A DNA stretch of 14,208 nt, from positions 1 to 14,208 of the forward strand of contig JBDRLV010000012.1 of NCBI GenBank assembly GCA_043812755.1, written 5' to 3'. The notes below the pieces were generated by a model. It was not told where the DNA came from. It was given only the letters and a program-made list of their open reading frames with translations, and searched no databases. The DNA is from JBDRLV01 sp043812755 (GTDB lineage: Bacteria; Patescibacteriota; Patescibacteriia; UBA9934; GWF2-40-263). Positions 6,924 to 14,011 of the stretch are shown here, in pieces. Every line of letters begins with the position of its first letter. Position 1 is the first letter of the stretch. The translations under genes were made by a program, and so were the position numbers.

Positions 6924-7229
6924 ATGTCATTTACACCTCTAGATATTTTATATATAGTATTAGCCTTTTGCGCACTGTGGCTTTCAGCTGCCATGTTTTG
7001 GTTGGTTTGGCAGGTGGCAACTATGTTACGCAATGTGAATAGCACAATTGAAGAAGCGCGTGAGAAATTGGCATTGATAGAGCAGGCACTCACTGGTATG
7101 AAAACAAGATTTGAAAAAATGACATCACTTGCGGGTGTGATGGGTGAGGGGATTAAGGCATTGGCAACACACTTGATAGAGAAGAAGTTTAATGATGTAT
7201 CAAAACCAAAGGTGATCAAGAAAAAATAG
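6924..7229 (+). CDS. small membrane-anchored coiled-coil protein (101 aa)
   Basis: The product starts MSFTPLDILYIVLAFCALW with one strong transmembrane helix at about 7-33, followed by a region with heptad-like pattern (residues 38-70: NVNSTIEEAREKLALIEQAL) and a lysine-rich C-terminus (KPKVIKKK). The layout, one N-terminal helix then a short coiled coil, resembles DUF948-like small membrane proteins, and I associate similar proteins with CPR genomes, but I see no diagnostic motif. No Shine-Dalgarno is present and a -10 box lies just ahead of the ATG. TAG stop at 7227-7229 is followed within six bases by a strong terminator, which confirms the end and that TAG acts as a stop in this genome. 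Confidence 0.75.
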   Translation: MSFTPLDILYIVLAFCALWLSAAMFWLVWQVATMLRNVNSTIEEAREKLALIEQALTGMKTRFEKMTSLAGVMGEGIKALATHLIEKKFNDVSKPKVIKKK

Positions 7230-7234
7230 CTATT

Positions 7235-7262
7235 AAAAACAGGGCCGCGCGGCCCTGTTTTT
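7235..7262. terminator. perfect palindromic terminator after the 6924 gene
   Basis: A 28-base perfect palindrome: five A, CAGGGCC, GCGC, GGCCCTG, five T. The GC-rich stem with T tract is an intrinsic terminator on the plus strand, and by symmetry could also stop transcription from the other side. Confidence 0.93.
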
Positions 7263-7268
7263 GTATAT

Positions 7269-7295
7269 AAAAAAAGACGGCTAGAAGAGGCCGTC
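7269..7295 (-). terminator. terminator of the minus-strand ZAS-like gene
   Basis: GACGGC (7276-7281) pairs with GCCGTC (7290-7295) around an eight-base loop. On the minus strand it is followed by seven T (complement of 7269-7275). The stem overlaps the TGA stop of the minus-strand gene, a very tight gene end. It stands seven bases from the plus-strand terminator, separating the two convergent transcripts. Confidence 0.85.
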
Positions 7296-7497
7296 AGTGA
7301 GATGTGATTCCGTGGACGAGGTCCAAGTTGCGGGTTCCTGGGGCAGTGCTACAGGTTTTGTAGATGTCCTTCAAAGAGCGATTCAGAAAATGGTCTCGGC
7401 AGACAGGACACGCACGCGTGTGAATGATCATTGCCTTGCTGTGCAATGGGTTTTTCGAGCCAGTTTTTATGGTTCTTCTTGCTTGAGCGCAGGTCAT
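7294..7497 (-). CDS. 67-aa protein with ZAS-like (anti-sigma zinc) motif
   Basis: Start chosen at the ATG whose complement is 7495-7497, because AAAGGAGGG sits just upstream on the minus strand; a longer reading to 7557 would begin upstream of the promoter -10. The 67 residues begin MTCAQARRTIK and contain Cys3, then His26, Cys30 and Cys33 (HTRACPVC). The spacing C-x22-H-x3-C-x2-C closely matches the zinc-binding anti-sigma (ZAS, zf-HC2) pattern, which normally opens with a similar MTCxxA. The remainder is short, basic and has no membrane segment, unlike most ZAS anti-sigma factors. It could be a soluble anti-sigma-like protein or a zinc-binding protein of other use; no sigma factor gene is adjacent. 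It is transcribed away from dnaE, with its promoter overlapping that of dnaE, and has its own terminator. Confidence 0.78.
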   Translation of the reverse strand: MTCAQARRTIKTGSKNPLHSKAMIIHTRACPVCRDHFLNRSLKDIYKTCSTAPGTRNLDLVHGITSH

Positions 7498-7522
7498 GTT
7501 ATCCCTCCTTTGTTCATGGTAA

Positions 7523-7541
7523 CAAAGGATATTATCCTTTG
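7523..7541. promoter_or_regulatory. 19-base perfect palindrome over the -10 of the minus-strand gene
   Basis: CAAAGGATATTATCCTTTG is perfectly symmetric around T7532. It covers the -10 box (TAATAT on the minus strand, complement of 7529-7534) and the likely start site of the ZAS-like gene, the classic place for a repressor operator. It is 49 bases from the dnaE start codon and just upstream of its -35 box. Confidence 0.55.
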
Positions 7542-7557
7542 GGGACGTATTTGTCAA
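7529..7557 (-). promoter_or_regulatory. consensus promoter of the ZAS-like gene (minus strand)
   Basis: On the minus strand, TTGACA (complement of 7552-7557), 17 bases, then TAATAT (complement of 7529-7534). Predicted start near 7522, giving a leader of about 25 bases with AAAGGAGGG just ahead of ATG. Confidence 0.85.
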
Positions 7558-7578
7558 TACAGCCGGATGTGGTAAGAT
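7551..7578 (+). promoter_or_regulatory. promoter of dnaE (extended -10), probably leaderless
   Basis: TTGTCA (7551-7556), 16 bases, TAAGAT (7573-7578), with TG at 7570-7571 as an extended -10. Transcription should start near 7585, about five bases before ATG 7590, and there is no Shine-Dalgarno. The -35 box shares its bases with the -35 of the minus-strand promoter, so the two are divergent and overlapping. Confidence 0.55.
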
Positions 7579-7589
7579 TTGGATTGATT

Positions 7590-10500
7590 ATGTCTAAATT
7601 TGTTCACTTACACACCCACAGCCACTTTTCTCTTCTGGAAGCGCTCCCAAAAATCAAGGAGCTAATTTCTCATGTGAAAAAAGCCGAAATGAATGCTGTG
7701 GCTCTTACTGATAATGGTACAATGTATGGCACGATTGATTTTTATCAAAAGGGAATGGACGCAGGCATTAAGCCGATTATTGGGCTTGATGCATATGTTG
7801 CGCGCCATGGGCGACTTCAGAAGCGTGCGCGAATTGATACAAAACCTTTTAGGCTTGTACTTTTGGCAGAAAATAATGAAGGATATAAAAATCTATTAAA
7901 ACTCTCATCGATCGGGTTCCTTGAGGGTTTTTATTATAAACCAAGAATTGATAAAGAAGTTTTAAAGGAGCACTCAAAAGGACTCATTGCGCTTTCTGGA
8001 GGATTTATGGGAGAGATTGATGAAGCTTTAAAAATTGATGCAGTGGGAGATGCAAAAAAGGCTATACAAGAATATATTGAAATTTTCGGGAAAGATAATT
8101 TTTTTCTTGAGCTTGTTGACAGACCAGAGATAGCAGAGCAGGAGACTGTGAATGCACAACTTATTGAATTTGGAAAAGAGTTTGGTATTGGTGTGGTTGC
8201 TACAAAAAATACTTTCTATCTACGTCCTACAGATGTTGAACCTTGGAAAATTTTAAATTGTATAAAAAGCGGAAAAACATTAGAAGCGTTTAGTAGAGTA
8301 TCTCAATATGACTATGATGCATCAATGGTAAGTGCAGAGTATATGGAAGATAGGTTTGCAGATGTGCCTGAAGCAATAGAGAACACAAAAATAATAGCAG
8401 ATAGGTGTAATGTCAAGCTTGACCTTGGTAAATGGAATTTCCCTGATTTTAAAATTCCACAGGATAAAACATTTAGACAAGTTCTTGAGGAACGTGTTTG
8501 GAATGAGCTTCCAAAGAAATATAAAGTCATGACAGATGAGGTTAAAACTCGCGCATCTTATGAACTTGATATTATTGATCAAAAAGGCTTTTGCCCATAC
8601 TTTTTAATTGTTTCAGATTTTATTGAATGGGCGCGTGCAAACGGTATTGTAACAACAACTCGAGGTTCAGCTGCAGGTTCTATTGTAGGATACTCCATAG
8701 GAATCTCATCAATTGACCCAATGTATTACAAACTTCCATTTGAACGATTTTTAAATCCTGAACGTCCATCTGCTCCTGATATTGATGCTGATTTCGCGGA
8801 TAACCGGCGTGATGAAGTTTTGGATTATGTGCGAGGCAAATATGGTGAGGAAAAGGTGGCACAGATTTGTACGTTTGGAACCATGCTTGCACGTGGAAGT
8901 GTACGCGATGTTGGGCGTGCTCTTGGTTTTGCGTATGATTATGTTGATCGCATTGCAAAGCAAATCCCTTTTGGAAGTCAAGGTTTTCCAATGAGCCTTG
9001 ATAGAGCGCTCAATGAAAATCAAGATTTAAAGCAAATGTATAATAGTGACGCAAATGTCCACAGAGTGATTGATGTTGCAAAAACCATTGAAGGTTGTGC
9101 AAGGCATGTTTCAATTCATGCTGCTGGAGCGGTTATTTCACCAACCGATCTTACTGATTTTACTCCAATTCAAATTGATACTCGTGAGGGCAAGGTGATC
9201 ACACAGTATGAAATGAAATCTGTTGAATCAGCAGGTCTTGTTAAAATGGATTTTCTTGGTATTCGAAATTTATCGATTCTTGGAGATGCTATTACACTTG
9301 TAAATAAAATCAAAGGAACCAAGATTATATTGGAAGATATCCCAGTTGATGATAAAAAAACATTTGACCTGCTTGCAAAAGGGCACACAATGGGAGTGTT
9401 TCAGTTAAGCGGAGAGGGCATGACAAAGTATTTAATGGATTTGCGTCCACAGCGAGTTGAAGACATTATGGCCATGGTTGCTTTGTATCGTCCTGGGCCG
9501 ATTGAGTCTATTCCTGAGTATATTCGTCGAAAACACGATTCATCCCTTGTTTCTTTTCTTGATCCACGCATGGAAGATATTTTGGATCAGTCATATGGGG
9601 TTATTGTTTATCAAGAGGATGTCATGCTTATTGCTATTAAATTGGCTGGTTACACATGGCTTGAGGCAGACAAGCTCCGCAAAGCAATGGGAAAGAAAAT
9701 TCCTGAGGAGATGGCAAAGCAAAAGATTAAGTTACTAGATGGTTTTGTTTCAAATGGTTTAGTAGAGAGTATGGCTACAGATTTGTGGAAGCTTATTGAA
9801 CCATTTGCTGCATATGGATTTGGAAAGGCACATGCTGCAAGTTATGGAATGGTTGCATATCACACAGCCTTCATGAAAGCGAATTATCCTGCAGAATATA
9901 TGACCGCTTTAATGACAGCAGAAAGCGGTGACTTAGAAAAAATAGCGCACGCAGTAAAAGAGTGCGAGCGCATGGGGATTGAAGTGTTACAACCCGACAT
10001 CAATGAGTCGCGAAAAATGTTTACTTATATTGATGACAGTACAATTCGTTTTGGACTTTTGGTTATCAAAAATCTTGGAGAAGAGGTGATTGAGTCGATT
10101 ATTAGTGAGCGTGAGCAAAATGGGCCTTTTGTTGATTTGGCTGATTTTGTTGGCAGAATTCATCACAGAGCGTTTAATAAAAAATCACTTGAGGCATTGT
10201 CAAAAGCTGGTGCGCTTGATTGCTTTTGTGAGCGCAAGCGACTTCTTGAAAACATGGATAGAATATTGCAGTTTAATAAAAGTATTCAAAAAGAAAAAGA
10301 ACAGAATCAAACGAGTTTGTTTGACATGTCTCCTCAAACAAGTAAACAGGCGATTACACTTCGCGAATGTGAGCCAGCTTCAGCAAGAGAATTATTAGAT
10401 TGGGAAAAAGAGATTTTGGGTCTTTATGTTTCTTCACATCCTTACACTCCTTGCAAAGAGCGTTTTGAAAAATATGTTGTGAGCTGTGAGGATATTCAAA

Positions 10501-11084
10501 AGCAAAAAAATAATGCTGTAGTTAATTGTGGTGGGGTTACAACATATGTAAAGCAAATAGTAACAAAAAAAGGAGACCCGATGGCTTTTGTAGGAATTGA
10601 AGATGGCAAGGCGTCCGCTGAGCTAATTGTTTTCCCGAAGATATTTGCTCAATGGAAAGATGTATTGGTTGAAGGTAAAGTATTTTTAGTGTCTGGTAAA
10701 ATTTCAAAAAGAGAAGGGGAGGATGTGAAAATTCTTGCGAATAGTTTTATGGAAGTAGATGAAGCTAACATAAATGAGGTTGAAGAAATGTTAAAACAAG
10801 GCCAGTGGATTGTTAAGCCAAGTGTTGAGGAAGCGGATACAGCTCAGGAGGATATTGGGAGAGCTGTTTCAATTCGACTTCCACAAAAACCTTCGCATGA
10901 GACTGTTGATGAGATTCGTTCAATATTAAACCAATCGCCTGGAGTTGATAGGGTGTATCTTTTAGTGTCATCTGGTGGAAAGGAAAGACGAATTGAAACC
11001 GATTATTGCGTACATATTACAAACGACCTTATCAATGCTCTTAAAGAGCTTGTGGGTTCCCAATCTGTCATTTTAAGTGAGTGA
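7590..11084 (+). CDS. dnaE: DNA polymerase III alpha subunit
   Basis: Replicative DNA polymerase of the C family, 1164 residues, the usual DnaE1 size. ATG 7590 gives MSKFVHLHTHSHFSLL, the expected N-terminus; an open frame back to 7431 crosses the minus-strand gene and is rejected. Order: PHP domain (about 3-210), polymerase core with PDIDADF (Asp399 and Asp401) and KMDFLG (Asp554) as the catalytic aspartates, YRPGPIE, the GKAHAASYG motif, an HhH region from about 818, an OB-fold from about 976, and a C-terminal domain from about 1091. The PHP metal site appears degenerate: TDH is TDN42, GCE is GLD67, and ATNDxH is ATKNTF (204-209), so intrinsic PHP nuclease activity is doubtful although HLHTH is kept. 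TGA stop. Confidence 0.97.
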   Translation: MSKFVHLHTHSHFSLLEALPKIKELISHVKKAEMNAVALTDNGTMYGTIDFYQKGMDAGIKPIIGLDAYVARHGRLQKRARIDTKPFRLVLLAENNEGYKNLLKLSSIGFLEGFYYKPRIDKEVLKEHSKGLIALSGGFMGEIDEALKIDAVGDAKKAIQEYIEIFGKDNFFLELVDRPEIAEQETVNAQLIEFGKEFGIGVVATKNTFYLRPTDVEPWKILNCIKSGKTLEAFSRVSQYDYDASMVSAEYMEDRFADVPEAIENTKIIADRCNVKLDLGKWNFPDFKIPQDKTFRQVLEERVWNELPKKYKVMTDEVKTRASYELDIIDQKGFCPYFLIVSDFIEWARANGIVTTTRGSAAGSIVGYSIGISSIDPMYYKLPFERFLNPERPSAPDIDADFADNRRDEVLDYVRGKYGEEKVAQICTFGTMLARGSVRDVGRALGFAYDYVDRIAKQIPFGSQGFPMSLDRALNENQDLKQMYNSDANVHRVIDVAKTIEGCARHVSIHAAGAVISPTDLTDFTPIQIDTREGKVITQYEMKSVESAGLVKMDFLGIRNLSILGDAITLVNKIKGTKIILEDIPVDDKKTFDLLAKGHTMGVFQLSGEGMTKYLMDLRPQRVEDIMAMVALYRPGPIESIPEYIRRKHDSSLVSFLDPRMEDILDQSYGVIVYQEDVMLIAIKLAGYTWLEADKLRKAMGKKIPEEMAKQKIKLLDGFVSNGLVESMATDLWKLIEPFAAYGFGKAHAASYGMVAYHTAFMKANYPAEYMTALMTAESGDLEKIAHAVKECERMGIEVLQPDINESRKMFTYIDDSTIRFGLLVIKNLGEEVIESIISEREQNGPFVDLADFVGRIHHRAFNKKSLEALSKAGALDCFCERKRLLENMDRILQFNKSIQKEKEQNQTSLFDMSPQTSKQAITLRECEPASARELLDWEKEILGLYVSSHPYTPCKERFEKYVVSCEDIQKQKNNAVVNCGGVTTYVKQIVTKKGDPMAFVGIEDGKASAELIVFPKIFAQWKDVLVEGKVFLVSGKISKREGEDVKILANSFMEVDEANINEVEEMLKQGQWIVKPSVEEADTAQEDIGRAVSIRLPQKPSHETVDEIRSILNQSPGVDRVYLLVSSGGKERRIETDYCVHITNDLINALKELVGSQSVILSE

Positions 11085-11088
11085 TATT

Positions 11089-11116
11089 TTGAATAAAAGA
11101 GGTTTATTGATATAAT
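11089..11116 (+). promoter_or_regulatory. promoter of the surface-protein gene
   Basis: TTGAAT (11089-11094), 16 bases, TATAAT (11111-11116). Start predicted near 11122. It lies directly after the dnaE stop. A further TAATAT (11138-11143) sits seven bases before the ATG at 11151. Confidence 0.65.
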
Positions 11117-11120
11117 ATAA

Positions 11121-12329
11121 GTGTATTTTTACATCAATAATATTAAAGTTATGTCTCCTGAAAAGAAAACAAAAAAGCCAGCATCAGTGCAAAAGAAGTC
11201 TGCTGGATCAAAACCAATGCCACCACTTGCTATGTACAGGCACATTGCAATTAGTTTTGTAGTGATTGTGGTAGCTATCCTTGCGATTGTGCTTTATATG
11301 TCCACAGTGCAGGCAACTATTCGAGTTATGCCTGTAGAGCGTCAGATAAGCACTGATTTTGTGCTTGATATTGTGAAAACACCAACAAGAGATAATGAAA
11401 TTAGAGGCCGGGTTGTCTCCTTAAAAATCGGAAAAAAGGAAAGCGCAGTTCCAAGTGGTGAGGGAATAAAAGAAATTGAAGGGCAAGCAAAGGGGAATGT
11501 TATTATTTTAAACTCAACAAATAAAGATCAACCACTAATTAAAACAACAAGACTTTTAACACCAGATGGTGTTCTTTTCAGGGTTGATAGCAATGTTACA
11601 GTTCCTGCAAAAGGTCAAGTTGAAGTGGGAGTTTATGCAGATGTATCTGGTGCGACTGGTGACGTAGGTCCAACAAAGTTTACTATTCCAGGGCTGTCTG
11701 CTTCATTGCAAGAAGTTATTTATGCGCAAAGTAGCGAGCCTTTTTCTGGAGGCATCACAACAGTAAATGTAATATCAACAGAGGATATTGATAGTGCAAA
11801 ATTGGGATTAAAAGAAAAATTAAAAGACGAAGCGAAAAAGATTTTGCGTGAGGAGGTAGGGAATTTGTTTGCTGGTGAAACTTTTTACGTGGAAGTGCTT
11901 GATGAAAGTTCAAGTGTTCAGGCTGGAGAGGAGGCAAGTGAATTTGAAGTAAATATGACAGTTGATGTTATCGGAGTGTTTTATGATCAAACAGCACTTA
12001 AAGAGTTGGCAGAGCTTCAATTGTATAGCCAGCTTCAACAAGGGTTTGCTTTTTCAGATATAAAGACAGACGAGCTTGAGGCAACAGTTGAGAAATATAA
12101 TACTGATGAAGAGCAGGCAAATGTTCGAGTAACTTTTTCAGGAACATCAGTGCCATCGCTTACTCATCCAGACCTAGATCCTGCTAATTTTATTGGAATG
12201 AATAAAGATGATGTGAAAAAGTTTTTTGTTGGAAAGGAGATTGTAAAAGAAGTTGATGTAATGTTTTTCCCATTTTGGAATAAGAGCGTGCCAAGCTTAA
12301 AAGATCATATTTTTGTGGAGATAAAGTAA
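11121..12329 (+). CDS. membrane-anchored extracellular protein, possibly baseplate-J-like
   Basis: Probable start is ATG 11151 (MSPEKKTKKP); a GTG at 11121 is in frame and would add ten residues. GTG lies four bases after the TATAAT box and so would be leaderless. The first ~35 residues from ATG are lysine-rich and cytoplasmic, followed by one transmembrane helix (about IAISFVVIVVAILAIVLYM) and a large outside part of about 330 residues, rich in beta-strand and charged segments, without Cys. The stretch TRLLTPDGVLFRV, VTVPAKGQVEVGVYAD, GPTKFTIPGL is a pattern I recall from CPR surface proteins sometimes labelled baseplate-J-like; this assignment is from memory only. Function unknown. It ends with TAA just before a shared bidirectional terminator. 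No relation to dnaE is evident. Confidence 0.8.
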   Translation: MYFYINNIKVMSPEKKTKKPASVQKKSAGSKPMPPLAMYRHIAISFVVIVVAILAIVLYMSTVQATIRVMPVERQISTDFVLDIVKTPTRDNEIRGRVVSLKIGKKESAVPSGEGIKEIEGQAKGNVIILNSTNKDQPLIKTTRLLTPDGVLFRVDSNVTVPAKGQVEVGVYADVSGATGDVGPTKFTIPGLSASLQEVIYAQSSEPFSGGITTVNVISTEDIDSAKLGLKEKLKDEAKKILREEVGNLFAGETFYVEVLDESSSVQAGEEASEFEVNMTVDVIGVFYDQTALKELAELQLYSQLQQGFAFSDIKTDELEATVEKYNTDEEQANVRVTFSGTSVPSLTHPDLDPANFIGMNKDDVKKFFVGKEIVKEVDVMFFPFWNKSVPSLKDHIFVEIK

Positions 12330-12344
12330 TCACAGTGAAAAAAT

Positions 12345-12370
12345 AAACCGCGCGATTTGCGTGGTTTTAT
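12345..12370. terminator. shared bidirectional terminator between convergent genes
   Basis: AAACCGCGC (12345-12353), loop GATTT-like, GCGTGGTTT (12359-12367), nine pairs with one G-U. On the plus strand TTTTAT follows; on the minus strand TTTATTTTTT follows. It closes both the surface-protein gene and the M23-type gene. Confidence 0.7.
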
Positions 12371-12408
12371 GTCTGACTGATTTTCTTGAGCGGGGTGAGG
12401 TGGAATGA

Positions 12409-12837
12409 TTATCCGAATCGGATTTTCAAGGTTTTATACTCTTGGTCTTTTGTGTAAACCATGAAGTGTAAGTGCGGGCATTCGCTCCAACCAGTGTTTC
12501 CAACAAGAGCGATTATGTCACTGGTTTTTACTTTGTCTCCAACTTGTACTTTTGCTGAGCCACAAAGCAAATGTTCATATTCAGAGATTTCATTATTGTT
12601 ATGTAAAATCTCAATGTAATTGCCATCATCTTCGAATGATTGATCTGTGCCACCACGACTGGAATCGTCTTTTACAAAAACAACAATGCCGTCAAGTGCT
12701 GCAAAAACAGGCGTTTTCTCAGGCGCATCATAATCAATTGAGTTAACAAGATCTCCAGTGTGTGCGATTGAATCTGTTTGAATCTGTGTAACGGCTTGAA
12801 GGTCAATCGGTACAGAATAGATATTTTTAGTTTGCAT
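12409..12837 (-). CDS. M23-type peptidase domain protein without signal peptide
   Basis: 142 residues on the minus strand, ending TAA. The M23 (LytM/lysostaphin) metallopeptidase pattern is complete: His26 and Asp35 (H-x8-D, in NSIDYDAP), H89 (EYEHL), and PHLHF with His122 and His124, plus the expected PVFAALDGIVV, VQVGDKVKTSDIIALVGNTG region. M23 enzymes cut peptidoglycan cross-bridges and are normally exported. Here the first ten residues are MQTKNIYSVP, with no hydrophobic signal or membrane segment, and in-frame TAA lies four codons upstream, so no longer form exists. It may be exported by another route, act on something in the cytoplasm, or represent a truncated gene. Length is that of the minimal domain alone. 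A consensus promoter is not clear and no Shine-Dalgarno is seen. Confidence 0.85.
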   Translation of the reverse strand: MQTKNIYSVPIDLQAVTQIQTDSIAHTGDLVNSIDYDAPEKTPVFAALDGIVVFVKDDSSRGGTDQSFEDDGNYIEILHNNNEISEYEHLLCGSAKVQVGDKVKTSDIIALVGNTGWSECPHLHFMVYTKDQEYKTLKIRFG

Positions 12838-12941
12838 AGATAAGTCTTATAACTATAGTTGATTATTCAGGATTTTGCTAGACAAAGATTTAAAACCTGA
12901 TTACCGTATTATTACTTTTTTTTGATTTGATCAAATTGGTT

Positions 12942-12970
12942 TTGCTTAATTTCTTGGGAATTGGTAATAT
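12942..12970 (+). promoter_or_regulatory. promoter candidate with extended -10, far upstream of the methyltransferase
   Basis: TTGCTT (12942-12947), 17 bases, TAATAT (12965-12970), preceded by TGG as an extended -10. A palindrome, ATTTGATCAAAT (12925-12936), lies six bases upstream of the -35. The leader to ATG 13146 would be about 170 bases. Confidence 0.45.
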
Positions 12971-12990
12971 TTAGCTAGTTTATATATGGT

Positions 12991-13019
12991 TTGTAGAGGA
13001 TTACATCGTTTCCTATAAT
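12991..13019 (+). promoter_or_regulatory. second promoter candidate of the methyltransferase unit
   Basis: TTGTAG (12991-12996), 17 bases, TATAAT (13014-13019). Predicted start near 13026, before the inverted repeat arms, which would therefore lie in the leader. Confidence 0.5.
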
Positions 13020-13065
13020 ACGCAATATATAATATTAAAAACGAATACACTTCGCATATAAACGA

Positions 13066-13089
13066 GTTATATTCAATCAGAAGTCGGCC
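13066..13089. repeat. left arms of inverted repeats flanking the methyltransferase
   Basis: GTTATATTC (13066-13074) and TCAGAAGTCGGCC (13077-13089). Their exact reverse complements stand beyond the gene at 14003-14011 and 13942-13954. See the right-hand entry. Confidence 0.75.
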
Positions 13090-13145
13090 TACAAAAGCGT
13101 GCGCAAAGAGTAAATATTATAAACTTACAAAAATCTTTTAATAAT

Positions 13146-13922
13146 ATGAAACAGGGATTTGATGTAAGAATTGTTTCTTACGAACACATACACAGCATAA
13201 ACCCTGAGGATTGGAATAAATTACTTGAAGCTATCAATCCTCAACTCAAAGAAACAATTCTTGATGGAATGTGTGGTTATGGTGCTGTTGGTAAAGGAAT
13301 TTTAGAGAAAGAAAAGAGTGTAAATCTTTTTCTTTTAGATGAAAGTAAAGTTCAGATAGAAAGAGCAAAAGAAAATCTGTTTCAAGTTCCTAAAGAAAAT
13401 TTTTCTGTCGCTTCTCTTCCAAAATCAAATTTTAAAGAGGAATTCTTTGATAAAGTTGTTATTAAAATGGGTTTGCATGAAATGCCCAAAAAAGAGCAAT
13501 TGAATATTGCTAAAGAAGTATCTCGTATTTTAAAACCAAAAGGCAAGTTCATCATTTGGGATATTATGCTTAATGACAAAACTCAATCTTTATTTCAAGA
13601 TGTCATAAGAAAAAAAGATGAACTTGCAGGATTTGATATGCTTACTAGAGAAAGATACTTCTTTAGAGAAGATGAATTTTTGGACACTATGAAGAAAGCA
13701 AACTTTTCTAAAATCAAAGAATTTCATACAATCCACTACAGATTTTCTTCCAAAAAAAGATTAGAATCTGAACTTCACAATGATAAGAAAAGATTAGATT
13801 CATTAAATGAATTTATCAGAAAAAGATTTCCTGAAGAATTAAAGAAACCTCTAAAATTCCAAGATAGCGGAGATAATATTCAATTTACCATAACCAAAAA
13901 GATTTTTGTAATGACAAAATAG
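13146..13922 (+). CDS. class I SAM-dependent methyltransferase (substrate unknown)
   Basis: 258 residues with the Rossmann-like methyltransferase pattern: motif I ILDGMCGYGAVG (residues 38-49), an acidic motif II residue Asp65 (LFLLDES), then FDKVVIKMGLHEM (101-113) and ILKPKGKFIIWDI (128-140), the layout of the UbiE/Methyltransf_11 group. The C-terminal ~100 residues are lysine-rich and charged and probably give substrate specificity. No membrane segment. The substrate cannot be told. Codon choice is noticeably AT-rich with many AGA, unlike the surrounding genes, and the gene stands alone between inverted repeats, both consistent with horizontal acquisition. No Shine-Dalgarno; ATG 13146 is preceded by an AT-rich leader. 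TAG stop at 13920-13922. Confidence 0.85.
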   Translation: MKQGFDVRIVSYEHIHSINPEDWNKLLEAINPQLKETILDGMCGYGAVGKGILEKEKSVNLFLLDESKVQIERAKENLFQVPKENFSVASLPKSNFKEEFFDKVVIKMGLHEMPKKEQLNIAKEVSRILKPKGKFIIWDIMLNDKTQSLFQDVIRKKDELAGFDMLTRERYFFREDEFLDTMKKANFSKIKEFHTIHYRFSSKKRLESELHNDKKRLDSLNEFIRKRFPEELKKPLKFQDSGDNIQFTITKKIFVMTK

Positions 13923-13941
13923 CGCACACTAAAACGATAAC

Positions 13942-14011
13942 GGCCGACTTCTGACTCTGAAATTTCCCTTCGGGACGTTGCACTAAATTTCAGCCCTTCG
14001 GGGAATATAAC
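13942..14011. repeat. right arms of inverted repeats flanking the methyltransferase
   Basis: GGCCGACTTCTGA (13942-13954) exactly mirrors 13077-13089, and GAATATAAC (14003-14011) mirrors 13066-13074. The two left arms are separated by 2 bases, the two right arms by 48 bases that contain a hairpin with CCCTTCGGG motifs. So the outer and inner arms are nested, with an insert on the right. Confidence 0.75.

Larger units (their letters stand above)
12838..13145. other. gene-free AT-rich region upstream of the methyltransferase
   Basis: About 308 bases with no ORF. It holds palindromes AACTATAGTT (12851-12860) and ATTTGATCAAAT (12925-12936), the two promoter candidates listed separately, and the left arms of the inverted repeats at 13066-13089. 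No tRNA or riboswitch was seen. Confidence 0.6.

Noticed and set aside
7297..7575. Plus-strand 92-codon ORF, and extension of dnaE to 7431
   Set aside because: Both lie antisense to the ZAS-like gene, which has SD, promoter and terminator; dnaE begins naturally at 7590.
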